Positions 5,180-5,320 of a stretch of DNA of 5,320 nt are shown one piece after another (position 1 is the stretch's first letter; every line of letters starts with the position of its first letter). The notes below the pieces were generated by a model that was given only the letters and a program-made list of their open reading frames with translations, searched no databases and was not told the DNA's origin. A program made the position numbers and the translations under genes. The DNA comes from Bacteroidales bacterium (GTDB taxonomy: Bacteria; Bacteroidota; Bacteroidia; Bacteroidales; UBA12077): positions 1 through 5,320 of the forward strand of contig JAUVLS010000127.1 of the NCBI GenBank assembly GCA_030600625.1, in the 5' to 3' direction.

Positions 5180-5320
5180 ATGAAACCAAATTTTAACAAT
5201 ATAAATTTAGATTTTTCCGGGTCTCAATATAATTCTTCAAAAGACTGGGAAAAAGAAAATGGCATTGAAGCCAACTGGGCTACACCGGAAAAGATAGATG
5301 TAAAAAATGCGTATACCGAA
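5180..5320 (+). CDS. mutB: Methylmalonyl-CoA mutase, large (catalytic) subunit, N-terminal fragment
   Basis: The frame opens with ATG at 5180 and runs off the right edge after 47 codons. The protein start (MKPNFNNINLDF) is followed by DWEKENGIEANWATPEKIDV (22-41) and then KNAYTE, matching the conserved N-terminal arm of MutB, where a W-x-T-x-E-x-I-x-V-x-x-x-Y pattern wraps around the small subunit. The catalytic TIM barrel and the cobalamin-binding DxHxxG domain would lie beyond the window. No -7 box is visible in the short gap upstream, so expression probably depends on read-through from the mutA promoter across the four-helix-bundle gene. Only the N-terminus is available, but the gene order after mutA supports the call. 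Confidence 0.9.
   Translation, partial: MKPNFNNINLDFSGSQYNSSKDWEKENGIEANWATPEKIDVKNAYTE

Noticed and set aside
1..5320. CRISPR arrays, tRNA or rRNA genes, transposase genes
   Set aside because: No regularly spaced repeats, no tRNA-like or conserved rRNA segments and no transposase motifs were found on either strand. The IVP-family gene is not within rRNA here.

Overview
The window looks like chromosomal DNA from a member of the Bacteroidota, probably a Bacteroidales/Marinilabiliales-type anaerobe. Four things point there: strong AT richness; gene starts without clear Shine-Dalgarno sequences; two exact copies of the Bacteroidota -7 promoter box (TAnnTTTG); and a lipoprotein with the acidic post-cysteine export signal known from this phylum. 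The split methylmalonyl-CoA mutase (separate small and large subunits) also fits. I cannot name a genus from the sequence alone.

Layout from left to right. (1) Positions 1-310: the C-terminal ATP-binding end of a sensor histidine kinase, cut by the window edge and followed by a hairpin terminator. (2) Positions 476-1714: a serpin-family protease inhibitor with a lipoprotein signal, probably displayed on the cell surface. (3) Positions 1796-2514, minus strand: a two-gene MNT nucleotidyltransferase / HEPN cassette with a 4-nt ATGA overlap, bounded on each side by a copy of the same intergenic hairpin. (4) Positions 2515-2808: a divergent intergenic region with a promoter for each direction, a hairpin copy, a patch of degenerate GATACTCAATACT-type repeats and a perfect 20-bp palindrome over the -33 region of the mutA promoter. 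(5) Positions 2809-5320: mutA (small subunit), a small four-helix-bundle gene of the 23S-rRNA-intervening-sequence-protein family, and the first 47 codons of mutB (large subunit), all on the plus strand.

How the genes work together. MutA and MutB form the adenosylcobalamin-dependent mutase that interconverts succinyl-CoA and (R)-methylmalonyl-CoA in propionate metabolism. They are normally adjacent; here the four-helix-bundle gene separates them, so mutB probably depends on the mutA promoter through a three-gene transcript. The HEPN/MNT pair resembles a toxin-antitoxin or defence-type module and has no visible link to its neighbours. The serpin is a stand-alone gene with its own terminator.

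The most unusual observations concern small mobile-looking sequences. The four-helix-bundle gene lies between short inverted repeats, like an rRNA intervening sequence moved into a protein operon, and a gene-less relative of those repeats sits upstream of mutA. A GC-rich palindromic element of 39 nt (13 codons) is embedded in frame in the mutA interdomain linker. One hairpin sequence recurs three times between genes.
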